This document shows, one piece after another, positions 1 through 12,410 of a stretch of DNA of 64,000 bases; position 1 is the stretch's first letter; each line of letters begins with the position of its first letter. Position numbers and translations under genes: made by a program. This DNA is from Eucommia ulmoides (lineage: Eukaryota; Streptophyta; Magnoliopsida; Garryales; Eucommiaceae): contig JAENRU010000489.1 in assembly GCA_016647705.1 (NCBI GenBank), positions 930,001-994,000 of the forward strand, read 5' to 3'. The notes beneath the pieces were generated by a model. That model saw only the letters and a program-made list of their open reading frames with translations, was not told the DNA's origin and searched no databases.

Positions 1-598
1 GTAGGTAAAATATAATTTTTTAAAGTGGAAGACGTAAAGTGATAATTAGACAAAGTAGAGAGGATAAAAAACAATTTACCTTTTTGAAAAAGAATTATAC
101 CCAATTTTTTTTTTTTTTTTTTTTTTGTAAATGCCTATTATCTCCGTTATTTTGTCTAATTATCACTTTACTCTCCTCAACTTTAAAAAACTACACTTTA
201 TCTACTTTTACTTTAAACACAGTGATAAATTAATTTTTTTTCTATTTAAATTAAAAGAATATGCTCAATAATAGATGGAATTAAAGTTCCATTCAATTTT
301 TTGATGAAATAGATGATATTATCTTTTTATTTAATTTTTAAAAAAATATTTATAATAAAAAAATTAAATCAAAATTAAGTTAAAGGGACAATTTAGTCTA
401 TTTTATTTGAAAAATTGGATAAAAATTTAACTCAATCTATTTTTAAGCATATAATTCGGACGAAGAAAAGTTAATTTCTCGTTTTGTTCAATATAAAAAT
501 ACGTAAAGTGTTATTTTTTGAAACAGCGGGAGGTAAAGTAATAATTAAACAAAGTAAAGGCGGCCGGAAATGTGAGATAATTTACCCAATAAACTAAC
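1..598. other. Noncoding, probable intron of the SBT gene
   Basis: The stretch is AT-rich, with no exon continuing the protease reading frame. It begins immediately after a good 5' splice site at 598-597 (minus strand), so it is most simply the sixth intron, which leaves the window at position 1. It contains a hairpin: about 38-56 pairs with about 151-170 (GATAATTAGACAAA and its complement), separated by a T-run at 104-126. A third related copy lies near 535-560. These are probably remnants of a MITE family also seen elsewhere in this gene. Confidence 0.6.
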
Positions 599-3396
599 CT
601 GATAATCCCACACCACCAACTCTTTGGCCATTGCCAAGAACAAGAACACCAGGGTAGCTTCTGTCTATCTCACATGCAGCAACTCCGACGGCCCACGGAC
701 TATACGACACCACCGTCGCCGGACTCGGCCCTTGGTTTCCGGCGGCCTGAACCACGAAAACTCCGGCCTTCCGAGCAAACAACAAGAAGAGATCAAACAT
801 GCTCAGAAACGTCAAAGTATCTTCCGTCGGCTCATCTGGTCCGATGGACAGCACCAAGATATCAACTCCGTCTAGTACAGCCTGCAATATTATTACAAGG
901 TTGCAAATTGCACTTTTGACCCCCTAAATTTTGAATTAGTTGCAATTTGGACACAAAAATTTGAATGTAATTGTTTCTTACTTGATCAATTGCAGCCACT
1001 ACATCAGCTAGAGTTCCTATACTTGGGTATATAGCTTTATACACAGCAATTCTGTTGCAAAAAAAAGGGGGTCAAAAGATTGAAATACAAAAAGGCAGCC
1101 TGGTGGTACAAAGTTCCTGCTATGCGTTGGGTCTAAGGAAGGGTCGGATTATTTTGCTCTTTTATGATTTGATCGAATTGCACTTTATAATCCTATATTA
1201 TTTTCGTCAGCACTTACACCCCATGTGTTTTAGACTTAAGTGCAACAATTAAGGTGGCGTCTGGTTAGTGTTTCTGTTTATTCTAATAAATTGGGATGGG
1301 ATGAGATGAGAATTTTGTTTTTGTTCTATAGTATTCCAAAAATAGAAACATGATGTTTGGTAACGACCATCGTCCTGAAATTGTTTATTTTAATTTATGA
1401 GAATAGAAACAAGAAGCACATGTGGTTACAACATTTTTTTTTTTCCTTTTCTTTTAGTGTATGGTGGCCGGTGTGGTGGTGGTGGCCGGCGGGAACAAGG
1501 TTTTGTGGGAATGAATAGGAATCAACATTTTTTTGTTTATCAGATTTTTAAGGAATTCAAGAAATAGTCTCAATACTCCCAAAATTTTTGGAAACAAAAA
1601 TGTGTTTACCAAACGCGTTTTTGTATATTAATCCCAAAATTTTGGAATCGGGAACAAGAATCAGTGAACAAAAAAAGTAACCAAATGAGACTTAACTATT
1701 TTGTTAATTTTAGCGGTCAAAGTGCAAAAGTCAACTTCAATCTGTTATGTAATATTAGATGACATTTATACCCTTCAACTAATTTAATAGGGATTATTTT
1801 AACTCTATGGTAAAAGTTAAGGGTGAAAAGTACATTTTTTTTTTTTGAGAGAGAGAATTACCGTGCACGTGGCGCCATTCCACTGGCTCGCCCATAGAAA
1901 AATCCGTCCACCACAACGGGAACACCGAAATTTCCAGCAGCCGTCGATGCCACATGACTGAAAAATACGTAAAATATCACTCATAACGTAAAATCTCACA
2001 AAAAATGCAATTTCCGAAGAAATTTTGACCTCTTAGGCATAATTTACAAACTTTAGGAGGGCACAAAACGTAACCGAATACAAACTTTAGGGGCATAAAA
2101 TGATATTACTATAATATACCTTCCATGTCCAACAGCATCAAAAGGTGATAGGAAATCTACTGAGGCATCAAGAGGAGCAGAAGCTTGGGCACCAGCTGAG
2201 AAAAATCTTGCAGAAACTATCTTGCCATTACAGTAAATTTCAGAAAAATGGGGGCCTATTTCGCAATTTCCAGAAAATTTTGATTGGTTGGAGGTGATTG
2301 GTGTTGTAGGATCATAAGAAAAGCTCGGGTGCACTGGATTAATACCCGTGTCCACAAACCCTATCACAATGCCTTCGCCTGCATTTTCTTCATGTGGCAA
2401 AATTACCTGGGGTACCCCTAGGAATTGAGGGGTATAAGTTGTCATTGCCTTGGCTCTCCTATCTTTTTCTACCAACTTTACCCCTTGAGCCCTTTTGATT
2501 ATTTTGGCCTGAAATGTAATTTCACACACAAAAAAAAAAACCCTAGTTTTTTCATTGAGATAAAGTAGAAGGGTAAATTGGGTATTTCACATAGTTTTGA
2601 TAATTTTATCAACCAAGTTGGGAAAAAAAAATGAAAAAAAATACATTTTTCAACCTTAAATTTTAGAATTTTTTTTAAAAAAATAGACCCGGTTAAATTA
2701 GTTGAAGTAAAATGATGAAGTTATTTTTAATTTTGAAGTCAAATAATGCAATTACCCTTACGTTAAATATTTAACAATTGAATTTAAGTTTGAAATAGAG
2801 AGGTTAAGTGCATGGGTGTAAAATGCAATTTGACAAAATTGCACTTTACACTCCTGTGGTATTTTTGTCATCACTTATCCTATATGGTTCAGATTTTATG
2901 TGTAACAGTTAAATAATTAACAAAATTATGCCAAATGATAAATTTACCCTCATATCCGACCTGGTAAATAAAATAAAAGAAAAACGACAAATGAATATTA
3001 TCTGATTCGACCTGATCCGAAGTATGAATGTAAAGTACAATTTGATTAAATCACGTGAAAGACAAAGTGACATCAACCCTATTATATATATACATACTCA
3101 ACTATAAAGGTTATACACAAAAAACTCATTTTACAAAGTAATATAAAAATTGAGTAAATAATAATATTCTCTCTCTATATCTATATATATAAATATAATT
3201 GAAATGTGGTTAGTGAGAGAAGACCTGAGAAGGAGTAGTGTGGACAGCAAAGCCATTAACAATGTGTTTGAAGCTATAAAGCTTGCTGTAACTCCCTCTC
3301 TCTAGATTACTCTCCAGGAGTTCATCATGAGATTCCACCAATTTCTGTGCATGAGCCTTTGAAACTTCCCTACACACAAAATTTAAACATAAATAC

Positions 3397-3466
<70 letters not shown>

Positions 3467-4159
3467 GGTTAATTACTCTTTGCCCTATGTGGTTAGGCCT
3501 TGTTACACTTTGTCTCACTGTATCATTTTCGTCAGCACTTTATCCCCATGTGTTGGTGGACGAAAGGGCAATATTAATGGTTTTCATCCAAGTTAACGGT
3601 TTCTATGGTTCACGCGCAGCTTTCGAGATTGGGGCTTCGTTTTGCATGATTTTCCTCCAAAACCCGCCTCTAGTTTGAACCCAATCATGCATTTCGGGAA
3701 CCAGATTGATCATGTCGCTGTAAGTGGCCAAATACAAGTCTTTCATATAACATTCACCCACATAATCTTTCAAGTCGCGCGTAAGCCACAAAAATCATTA
3801 AGTTTGATGGAAATCTTTAGTGTTGCACTTTAGTCCACCATCACAGGGGAGCAAAGTGCTGACGAAAATAACACGAAAGACAAACTGCAATAAGATCTAA
3901 CCACAGGAGAAAAAGAGTAATTAACCCTATATAAAACTCATCCACTTCATCTTTTTTTTTTTTTCAACCTGTTGAGATGATCTTTTCTGCCATCTTGAAG
4001 ATCAGGGATAGAACTTTGATGAAAAGCAACTGGGTCACCTTCCATTAGAACCAAATATCTCTCTCTCTCTTCTGCATTAATGCAAGAAACAACAACCACA
4101 AACAGTAGTAAAGCTACATATCTCCATGAAACGGAGTTTTCTGATTCTTCAGCTGTCAT
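599..4159 (-). CDS. SBT2: Subtilisin-like serine protease, SBT2-type (partial, 5' six exons)
   Basis: Secreted or membrane-delivered S8 peptidase; the family acts in the secretory pathway or cell wall. Six exons join with consistent GT-AG sites and phases: 4159-3969, 3369-3225, 2508-2120, 1957-1862, 1051-982 and 881-599, giving 391 residues. Residues about 13-29 form a hydrophobic signal segment (VALLLFVVVVSCINA), followed by an inhibitor-I9 propeptide (KLYSFKHIVNGFAVHT). The catalytic Asp is in GFVDTGI (about residue 165). The catalytic His is in GHGSH (about 243), assembled across the exon 3/4 junction. The oxyanion-hole Asn is in QAAGN (about 346). The catalytic Ser motif and PA/C-terminal regions are absent because the gene continues left of position 1; the family is usually about 800 aa. 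No in-frame stop or frameshift is seen in these exons. The start is the first Met before the signal segment. Assignment to SBT2 rather than SBT1 rests on recognised sequence resemblance and was not tested by a search. Confidence 0.88.
1252..1697. repeat. MITE-like element with terminal inverted repeats, copy A
   Basis: It lies in the SBT intron at 1052-1861. The ends are inverted copies (GGTTAGTGTTTC at the left, GTAACCAAATGAGACTT at the right), with further internal inverted pairing (ATTTTGGAATCGGGAACA against TTCTATAGTATTCC-like sequence). A clearly related copy is at 61847-62240 in an intron of the AAA ATPase gene. There is no coding capacity, so it is a nonautonomous DNA element. Confidence 0.6.
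2509..3224. other. SBT intron 2, AT-rich with MITE fragments
   Basis: Intron between exons 2 and 3 of the protease gene. Around 2820-3060 it carries fragments of the same short repeat family seen at 4815-4970 (for example TTGCACTTTACACTCCTGTG), and a short TA-rich tract at 3177-3195. No coding or RNA gene is visible. Confidence 0.6.
3412..3463. repeat. (AT)n microsatellite
   Basis: About 26 uninterrupted TA dinucleotides preceded by a short (CA)n run, in SBT intron 1. It directly abuts the MITE at 3466. Confidence 0.95.
3466..3927. repeat. MITE with long inverted arms in SBT intron 1
   Basis: A 462-bp element. The left end GGGTTAATTACTCTTTGCCC is matched by the right end AAAGAGTAATTAACCC in inverted orientation. 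Pairing continues inward (CAGCACTTTATCCCC against the GGGGAGCAAAGTGCTG side). It is flanked by TA on both sides (3464-3465, 3928-3929), as for Stowaway-type elements. Noncoding. Confidence 0.75.
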
Positions 4160-4284
4160 GGTTCGAGAGAGAGAGAGTATAACGATTAGAGCTTTTTATT
4201 GTGGTGGGTATCTGGTGTTTAAGGAGCCATGCAAGAAGAAATTTCTTTGTCGCGTTAGTTATACTTTATCCCCTATAATTAGGT

Positions 4285-4486
4285 CATTTTGTGCTTTGTC
4301 ATCTTGTGATATTTTCGTTATTACTTTGTCATCTGTAATTAGACTTTGTTGTACTTTCTCCCGTGATGTAGGCCTAATTACAGGAGGCAAAGTGTTAACG
4401 AGGGAGATAAAGTATAACAAAAGTCTAATTACATGGAATAAAGTGGTGACACGAATATCACAAAAAACAAAGTGCAAAACGTTCAA
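4285..4486. repeat. Hairpin (foldback) repeat upstream of SBT
   Basis: Arms 4285-4372 and 4403-4486 are inverted copies: GCTTTGTCATCTTGTGATAT pairs with ATATCACAAAAAACAAAGTGC, and CTGTAATTAGACTTTGTTG pairs with CAAAAGTCTAATTACATGG. It lies just upstream of the protease start codon, so it may sit in the promoter. It belongs to the same general group as the elements at 3466 and 4815. Confidence 0.65.
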
Positions 4487-4814
4487 ACCACATACATAAA
4501 GTATGGTTAACCCTTTCTTTGCCTCACATTGTTAACGTGAATAAAGCATGTTTACTGTAGAGAGAGAGAGATTTTTAGCGAGTAACGTATTTTTGCATGC
4601 GTTTTTTTGGCGTCATCTTCTCACACCAAACGACCTCCAAGGGGAAGAAGCCATCTTATCACTAATTAAAACATTTTCTCCCTATTTTATTCCATATTTT
4701 TGTTTTACTTTTTTGAATTACGAAAATATTAAATCAAAATATAAGTTATAGAAAATTACAAGGCTATAACTCAATATTATCTCATTTTATAATGTTAAGT
4801 AGTTGATGAAAAAC

Positions 4815-4970
4815 GGGTTAATTACACTTTGTGTCCCTGTAGTTAGACTAAGTTGTATTTTTTATCCTTATATTATTTTCATCAGCACACTTACATATCG
4901 TGTTATCTATTATACAGGGGTGTAAGTGTTGACAAAAATAATACAAGAATGCAAAATGTAATTTGGTCTA
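4815..4970. repeat. Short MITE remnant
   Basis: The left end GGGTTAATTACACTTTGTG and the right part TGCAAAATGTAATTTGGTC are inverted relatives. The internal sequence CATCAGCAC ... GTGTTGACAAAAATAATAC also pairs. It sits immediately before the T-rich tandem array. Confidence 0.6.
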
Positions 4971-7229
4971 AAAATTTAGAGTTTTTCTTAAAAATAGAAA
5001 AATCAGTAATTTTTTTAGCCTTTTAAAGTTTGAATATTTCGAATTTTTCATAAACGTAGCAAAATCTATTTTTTTTTTTTTTTTTAAGTTATACCCTTTC
5101 AAAATTTCAAAATTTTGAGTTTATCATAAAAGTAGTAAATCGGGATTTTTTGTGAGCTACAACTTTTCAAAATTTGAGTTTCTAATTAAAATAGTGAAAT
5201 CGGATTTTTTTTTTGTAAGTTATAACCTTTCAAATTTAAAGATCTCGACTTTTTAATAAAAGTCGCGAAATTTTGGTTTTTTTTAGTTATGGCCTTCAAA
5301 AATTTAAGATTTAGAGTTTTTCATAAAAATAAGGAAATCATTTTTTTTTTTGTGATCTATAACCTTTCAAGATTTTAAGATTTAGATTTTTTCATAAAAG
5401 AAGTATTTAAAGATTTTTAGTTTATCATAAAAGAAACGAAATAAGAATTTTTTGTTAGTTATAGTCTTCCCAAATTTAAAGATTTTGAGTTTTTCATAAA
5501 AATAGTAAAATCAATTTTATTTTGAGTTATATCCTTTGAAAATTTTAAGATTACGAGTTTTTCTTCTTCTTCATAAAAGTAGCGAAATTGGATTTTTATT
5601 TTGTGAGTTATAACCTTTCAAAATTTGATGATTTCGAGTTTCTAATTAAAGTAGCGAAATCATATTTTTTTTTTTTGAGTTACAACCTTTTAAAATTTAA
5701 AGATCTTGAATTTTTCATAAAAGTAGCGAAATTGGATTTTTTTTTTGAGCTATGGCCTTTCAAAAATTTAAGATAAAGTTTTTTTTTTTTATAAAAGTAG
5801 CGAAATCGATTTTTTTTTTTGGTGATCTATGGCCTTTTAAAATTTAAATATTTTGAGTTTATCATAAAAGTAGCAAAATTTGAATTTTTAGTGAGCTATA
5901 GTCTTTTTAAATTTAAAGATTTCAAATTTTTTATAAAAATAGTGAAATCAGTTGGGTTTTTTTTTTTTTTTTGAGTATAGCTTTTGAAGATTTCGAGTTT
6001 TTCATAAAAATAGCGAAATCGAATTTTTTTGTGAGTTATAACCTTTCAAAATTTAAATATATCGAATTTTTCATAAAAGTAGCGAAATAGAATTTTTTTG
6101 TGAACTATATAACCTTTAAAAATTGAAGATTTCGAGTTTTTTTTTTTTTTTTTTAGTTTTTTTTTATAAATTAGTGAAATTGGGTTTTTTGTGAGCTATT
6201 ATTACCTTTCAAAATTTTAAGATTTCAAGTTTTTCGCAAAGTAGCGAAATCATATTTTTTGTGAGCTTTAACCTTTCCAAATTTAAGGATTTCGAGTTTC
6301 ATAAAAATAAAAATAAAAATAAGGTTTTTTTGTGAGGTATAGCCATTCAAAATTTCAAGATTTCAAGTTTTTCATAAAAGTAATGATTTTTTTTTTGAGC
6401 TATTGTCTTTTAAAATTTCAAGATTTTGAGTTTTTCATAAATGATGCGAAGTCGGGATTTTTTGTGAGTTATAAGCTTTCAAAATTTAATGATTTCGAGT
6501 TTCTAATTAAAGTAGCAAAATCAATTTTTTTTTTTTTTTTTTTTTTGGTGAGCTATAACGATAAAAAATTAAAGATAACAATTTTTTCATAAAAGTAGAG
6601 AAATGTGATTTTTTTTTGTACGTTATAACCTTTCAAAATTTAAAAATCTTGAGTTTTTCATAACATTAGAGAAATTACTTTTTTTTTTTTTTGTTATAAC
6701 CTTTCAAAATTTTTAGATTTCAAGTTTTTTATAAAAATAGCGGAATCCGATTTATTTGTGAGCTTTAAACTTTCCAAATTTAAAGATTTTGAGTTTTACA
6801 TGAAAGAAACAAAATCATAATTTTTTGTGAGTTATATAACCTTTCAAAATTTGAAGATTCCGATTTTTTCATAAAAGTAACGAAATCAATTTTTTTGTGA
6901 ATTATATAGCCTTTTAAAATTTCAAGATTTCAAGTTTTTCATCAATGTAGTAAAGTGCAGATTTTTTTATGAGTTATAACCTTTCAAAATTTGATAATTT
7001 CGAGTTTCTAATAAAAGTAGCGAAATCATTTATTTATTTATTATTTTTTTGAGTTATAACCTTTCAAAATTTAAAGTTCTTGATTTTTTCATAAAAGTAG
7101 AGAAATGGAGTTTTTTTTGAGAGCTTTAACTTTTCAAAATTTAAATATTTTGAGTTTTTCTTAAAAATAATGAAATTAGTTTTTTTTTTTTTTTTTTTGA
7201 GTTGTAGCCTTTCAACATTTGAAGATTTT

Positions 7230-7277
<48 letters not shown>

Positions 7278-8518
7278 TATATATATAACTTTTCAAAATT
7301 TCAAGATTTCGAGTTTTCTATAGCAGTAGTGAAATCGAAATTTTTTGTAGGCTATAGCCTTTCAAAATTATAGCTTTTCAACATTTAAGAATATCGATTT
7401 TTTCATTAATGCTACGAAATTGGATTTTTTTTTTTGTGAGTTATAACCTTTAAAAAATTTAAGATTTCGAGTTTTTTCACAAAAGTAGCAAAATCAAGTT
7501 TTTTTGTAAGCTATAATTCTCAAAATTTTAAGATTTCGAGTTTTTCATAAAAGTCGCGACATTGATTTTTTTTTTTGTTGAGGTTACCCCTTTTCAAATT
7601 TGATATTTTCTAGTTTTTCATAAAAGTAGCGAAATTAGATTTTTTTTGTGAGCTTTAACCTTTCCAAATTTAAAAATTTTGAGTTCTTTATAAAAGTTGA
7701 AAAATCGAGTTTTTTTTGTGAGTTATAGCCTTTTCAAATTAAGATTTTGAGTTTATCATAAAAGTAGCAAAATTGATTTTTTTTTATGAGGTATAGTCTT
7801 TCAAAATTTTAAGATTTCGAGTTTATCATAAAAGTAGCGAAGTTGGGATATTTTGTGAGTTACAACCTTTCAAAATTTGATTATTTTCAGTGTCTAATAA
7901 AAGTAGCGAAATTGAATTTTTTCATGAGTTGTTGCGTTTCAAAATTTAAAGATATCGAATTTTTCATATTAGTAGCGAATTTGGATTTTTTTTTGTGATA
8001 CGGCCTTAAAAAAGTTTAAGATTTTGAATTTTTCACAAAAATAGCGAAAATGAGTTTTTTTATGAGTTATAACTTTTCAAAATTTTAATATATCAAATTT
8101 ATTATAAAAGCAGTGAAATCAAGTTTGTTTATTTTTTTGAAGCCTTTTCAAATTTAAAGATTTCGAGTTTTTCATAAAAATGTAATGAAATCAGGTTTTT
8201 TGTGAACTATAGCCTTTTCAAATTTAAAGATTTAGAGTTTTCGTAAGAATAACAAAATCTAGTTTTTCTTGTAAGTTATAGCCTTTTAAAAATTTGAAGA
8301 TTTCTAGTTTATCATAAAACTAGCAAATCGAGATTTTTTTGTGAGTTATAACTTTTCAAAATTTAATGATTTCGAATTTCTAATTTCTAATTAAAGTAGC
8401 AAAATCGATTTTTTTTTTGAACTATAACCTTTTAAAATTTAAAGATCTCGAACTTTCCATAAAGTTAGTGAAATTCGATTTATTTTTTAGCTATGTACTT
8501 TCAGCGAAATTGTTAATT

Positions 8519-8560
<42 letters not shown>

Positions 8561-9428
8561 TGATTTATAACCTTTCAAAATTTTAAGATGTAAAATTTTT
8601 TTTCATAAAAGAAGAAAAATCGATGTTTTTTTGCGAGCTATAACCTTTTAAAATTTAAAGATTTTGAGTTTATCATAAAAGTAGCGAAATTATGATTTTT
8701 TTGTGAGCTATATAGTCTTTTTAAATTTTATGATGTTGAGTTTTTCATTAAAATAATGAAATCATTTTTTTTTTTTTTTTTGAGTTATAGCCTTTGAAAT
8801 TTTGAAGATTTTGAATTTTCATAAAAGTAGCGAAATTGATTTTTTTTTTTTTTTTGTGAGTTAAAACCTTTTAAAATTTTAATTTTTCGAGTTTATCATA
8901 AAAGTAGCAAGGTCGGGATTTTTTGTGAGTTGTAACTTTTCAAAATTTAATGATTTCGATATTCTAATAAAATGACAAAATTAGACTTTTCTGACCGCTA
9001 TGATCTTTCAAAATTTAAAGATATCGATTTTTTCATAAAAGTAGTGTGTGAGCTATAGCTTTTAAAAATATAAGATTTTGTGTTTTTTTATAAAAGTAGT
9101 GAAATCGAATTTTTTTTAGCTATAGTCGTTCAAAATTTTAAGATTTTAAGTTTTTCATTAAAGTAGTAAAATCAGATTTTCTGTGAGCTTTAGCCTTTCT
9201 AAATATAAAAATTTTGAGTTTTTCATAGAAATAGCAAACTCAAGATGTTTTGTGTGATGTAGCCGTTCATAATTTGAATATTTTGAGATTTTCATAAAAG
9301 TGATGAAATCGATTTTTTTTAGAGTGAGGTATAACCTTTTAAAATTTCAAGATTATGAGTTTTTCTTAAAAATAGCGAAGTTGGAATTTTTTGTGAGCTA
9401 TAACTTTTCAAACTTTAATGATCTCGAG

Positions 9429-11727
9429 TGTTGATCCTTAGGTTTTGATGTACAATTATGTGTTGATATTTTTTGTGGAAGTAATGCGTTTGTTAAGTAT
9501 TTCAGAAAAAAGTTCCATATTGTTAATTGTGTTGAAGACATCATGAAGAAAATGTTAAGGGTGTAAAGATGGAGAGGCATTAAAAAAATGAAGAGCTATG
9601 AAGACCTTGAAGAAATTAGGTGAAAACAACTCTATACTTTTATACTCTTAATGCAACCCAAATTAGGATCACGCACGTCACTATTAAATGAGTTATCTTT
9701 TTGTGTGTTGATATGATAAAATTTATGATCCTAATTATTGATTTAATATGTGCTCTTTATATGAAATTAAAAATGAAAATTGACCTAATTAAAAATAAGG
9801 ATTAAAGTACAAAAATTGTAGTTTAGGGTCAATTTAGCCAACCAAGAAAAGCAATCGATTAACTGAATCAAATAATAAGTTTTGGAGCAGAAATGGTGAA
9901 GGAAATGACCACCCAGCATCAATCGGTCAACCGATTAGAAGGGATCGGTCAACCATTTGAAACAGTGAAGTTTTTAGAGCAAAATGAGTAGTCCCTGCAT
10001 CGATTGGTCAACCGACCAAAGGTGATCGGTCAACCGAATGGGCTGAAGGATTTGGTAGGTAAAGTCTCTGAATCGATCGGTTAATCGATTGGGTTGAATG
10101 TTTAGCAAATAAATTCTCTATATCAATAAGTCAACCGATCAGAGGGGAATCAGTTAACCAACTAGCATTTTAGTTTGTCATGGTTTCAATGTTGTATCAA
10201 TCGGTCAACTGACTGTTTCGGTTAAGATTTCAAGGAACTTGGTCTTTTGGTAAAAAACTAGTCATTTTTTATGATTCCAATGGAAAAATTCAGGGGGATC
10301 TAATCTCATTGAAGATATGGTACTTTTATTTATATCTCTATTGATTTAGTCCACATAATCAATGATTCTCTCAATTTAAGTAGTTAAATACTTCCTATCT
10401 TTATGTTTGTTAATTGAGAAATATTTCATGAACTTATTTGAGAGTTTTACAAGATTTTTTTAAGTGAATTATCTTAGAATTGAATGAGATTATTATATGG
10501 GGTCGTCTAAGAGTGCATTTTAGAGATATATCTTTTAAAAAGTAACCGTTAGAGGGCTTGATATTGGTCTATATAATTAAACCTGCGGGATTGAGGTGAA
10601 TAATATCAAGAACATCAGTTCTTAAGCTTTTCTAAAAATTATTATTCTATTGAGATTTTCGAGAGAGATTTTGTGCTACGTTCTTGAGCTAAAACACTGA
10701 TTGATTTGGCGTCACCAACTTGTGCTATCTTGCGATTCTATTTTCAATCTTCGTTGTTTTCCCTATGCGATCTTTCCAAGTTATTGTTCTTAATTTTAAT
10801 TTTATATTATTATTATTATTTGCTTGGTATTAAGATTATTATAAAATCGTTTTCAAATCTAAAAGTCTGAAAAATCTTTTTAAAACGATTTTGTGTAATT
10901 ATCTGATTACGTGTTTTAATTTGTGCTACCCATACTAGTTTATTAATTAAATATTAATTTGCCTCACACTATATATATCACATAGTAAATTTCAGGATAT
11001 TAATCAAGTATATCTGTATTTAGGTAGTAAAAACTCATTGTGGGAAGAAACTCATATTTCCTGTATTTGTGAATTTGAGTGGATTAGACACGGTTGGGTC
11101 GGTGTCTAGTCAAGATAGTTAGGTTTCAATATTTTTCTATGAAAAATATTAGGGTTTGATCTTTATCCTAAGTATAAAAAAGTTAGGTTATTCTTTCTCT
11201 TGAAAAGAACTAGGTATTGATTCTTCCTGAATTGAATTGAGTAAATTGTGAAGGTTCCATTCTTACCTGTGAAAAACATACTTGTGAGAGTTGTGAGGTT
11301 TGATCTTTAGCCTGTAAAAGGATTATGTTTTGATTCTTCTTATAATAGAATTAGGTTAATTTTTAGCCTGATAAAAAAATAAGGTTTTTCCTTAGTCTGG
11401 AAAAGAGAAGGTGTAAGGGTTTGTTTCCTACCTGGTAAAGAAATCAAAGTTCAGAGATTATGAATTTTCGTGGAGCTTGGGAGACTGAATTACACAAGGT
11501 TAACTTGTTGAACTAGAATATATCTTGGTATGTTGCATTTTTTATTTTTATTATATTATGTTTGAGTGTGCACTTAGAATTAAACACTTATCCGCTGCGT
11601 AACCAAGATAATAATTGATTTTGAAAAAATTGATTATTTGATAATTAAACGTTAAAAGATTTATTTGATTAAATTTTTATAACTACCGAATTCATCCCCT
11701 CCTCTTAGGTAGCTTATTGGGCCAACA
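9429..11727 (+). mobile_element. Solo LTR, Ty1-copia-like (2299 bp)
   Basis: It starts TGTTGATCCTTAGG, ends TTATTGGGCCAACA and is flanked by a perfect 5-bp duplication TCGAG (9424-9428 and 11728-11732) within the tandem array. There is no internal region, PBS or polyprotein, so it is a solo LTR left by recombination between the two LTRs of a complete element. The size and the CCGAATTCATCCCCTCCTCT ending resemble SIRE/Maximus-type copia LTRs; that lineage call is from memory. The strand is inferred from this ending. Confidence 0.88.
9851..10222. repeat. Cluster of palindromic CGGTCAACCG motifs inside the solo LTR
   Basis: AATCGGTCAACCGATT (9921-9936) is a near-perfect palindrome. It recurs in exact or decayed form about ten times (e.g. 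around 9943, 9999, 10023, 10073, 10127, 10197), spaced about 20-60 bp apart. Its position in the 5' part of the LTR, upstream of any transcription start, suggests an enhancer-like repeat or a hairpin-forming block. Confidence 0.75.
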
Positions 11728-11875
11728 TCGAGTTTTTCATAAAATTAGAGAATTTTTTATTTTTTTTTATCTTTGGGAGCTATAGTTTTTCAAAATTTTA
11801 AGATTTCAATTTTTAATAAAAGTAACGAAATCATATTTTTTGTGAGCTTTAGCCATTTCAAATTTACAGATTTTG

Positions 11876-11914
<39 letters not shown>

Positions 11915-12103
11915 AAATAGCGAAATAAAGATTTTTTTTTGATTTATAACCTTTCAAAATTTGAAGATTTTAAGTTTTTCATAAAAATAACAAAATCGAA
12001 TTTTTTTGTAAGCTGTAACCTTTTAAAATTTCTAGATTACGAGTTTTTCATTATTGTAGCAAATTCGGAATTTTTTGTGAGCTATAACCAATCAAAACTT
12101 GGG

Positions 12104-12304
12104 AGCTTAGCATCCTTGTATACTTCATTTCTAGGGATATAAAAAGATTATTTCTCCCAATTTCTTGCCTTCCCCAATTCCTTGTCTCTCTATTTCAAGT
12201 CTTCCGCTAGTGATGGAGTTGGTTAGGCTAACTTAGCGCTTCCAACCGGGTGGAATAACGCTAAGGCCGCACGGATTCTTAGGGTAAAATTTTAGTCCGT
12301 GACA
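12104..12304 (+). repeat. 5' LTR remnant of the gag-only element
   Basis: AGCTTAGCATCCTTGTATAC to TTTTAGTCCGTGACA matches the last about 200 bp of the 3' LTR at 17456-17656, with small differences. The junction with tandem-array sequence at about 12103 is abrupt, indicating deletion of the LTR start. Confidence 0.85.
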
Positions 12305-12306
12305 GT

Positions 12307-12318
12307 TAGTATCAGAAC
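12307..12318 (+). promoter_or_regulatory. Primer binding site, initiator tRNA-Met type
   Basis: TAGTATCAGAAC lies 2 bp after the LTR end. It differs at two positions from the usual TGGTATCAGAGC, which is complementary to the 3' end of initiator tRNA-Met. Confidence 0.7.
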
Positions 12319-12410
12319 CCAACAACTATCAGGGATAGTTGAAGGGTTCGTTCCAGGGTGCACAAGCCATAACCTTGAAGGTTGAAGGTTGTTGGAAGGA
12401 ATGACAAAGG

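Noticed and set aside
4191..4200. TATA-like AATAAAAAGC upstream of the protease start (minus strand)
   Set aside because: Only about 32 bp before the start codon, leaving no room for a normal leader; the true promoter is probably further right.
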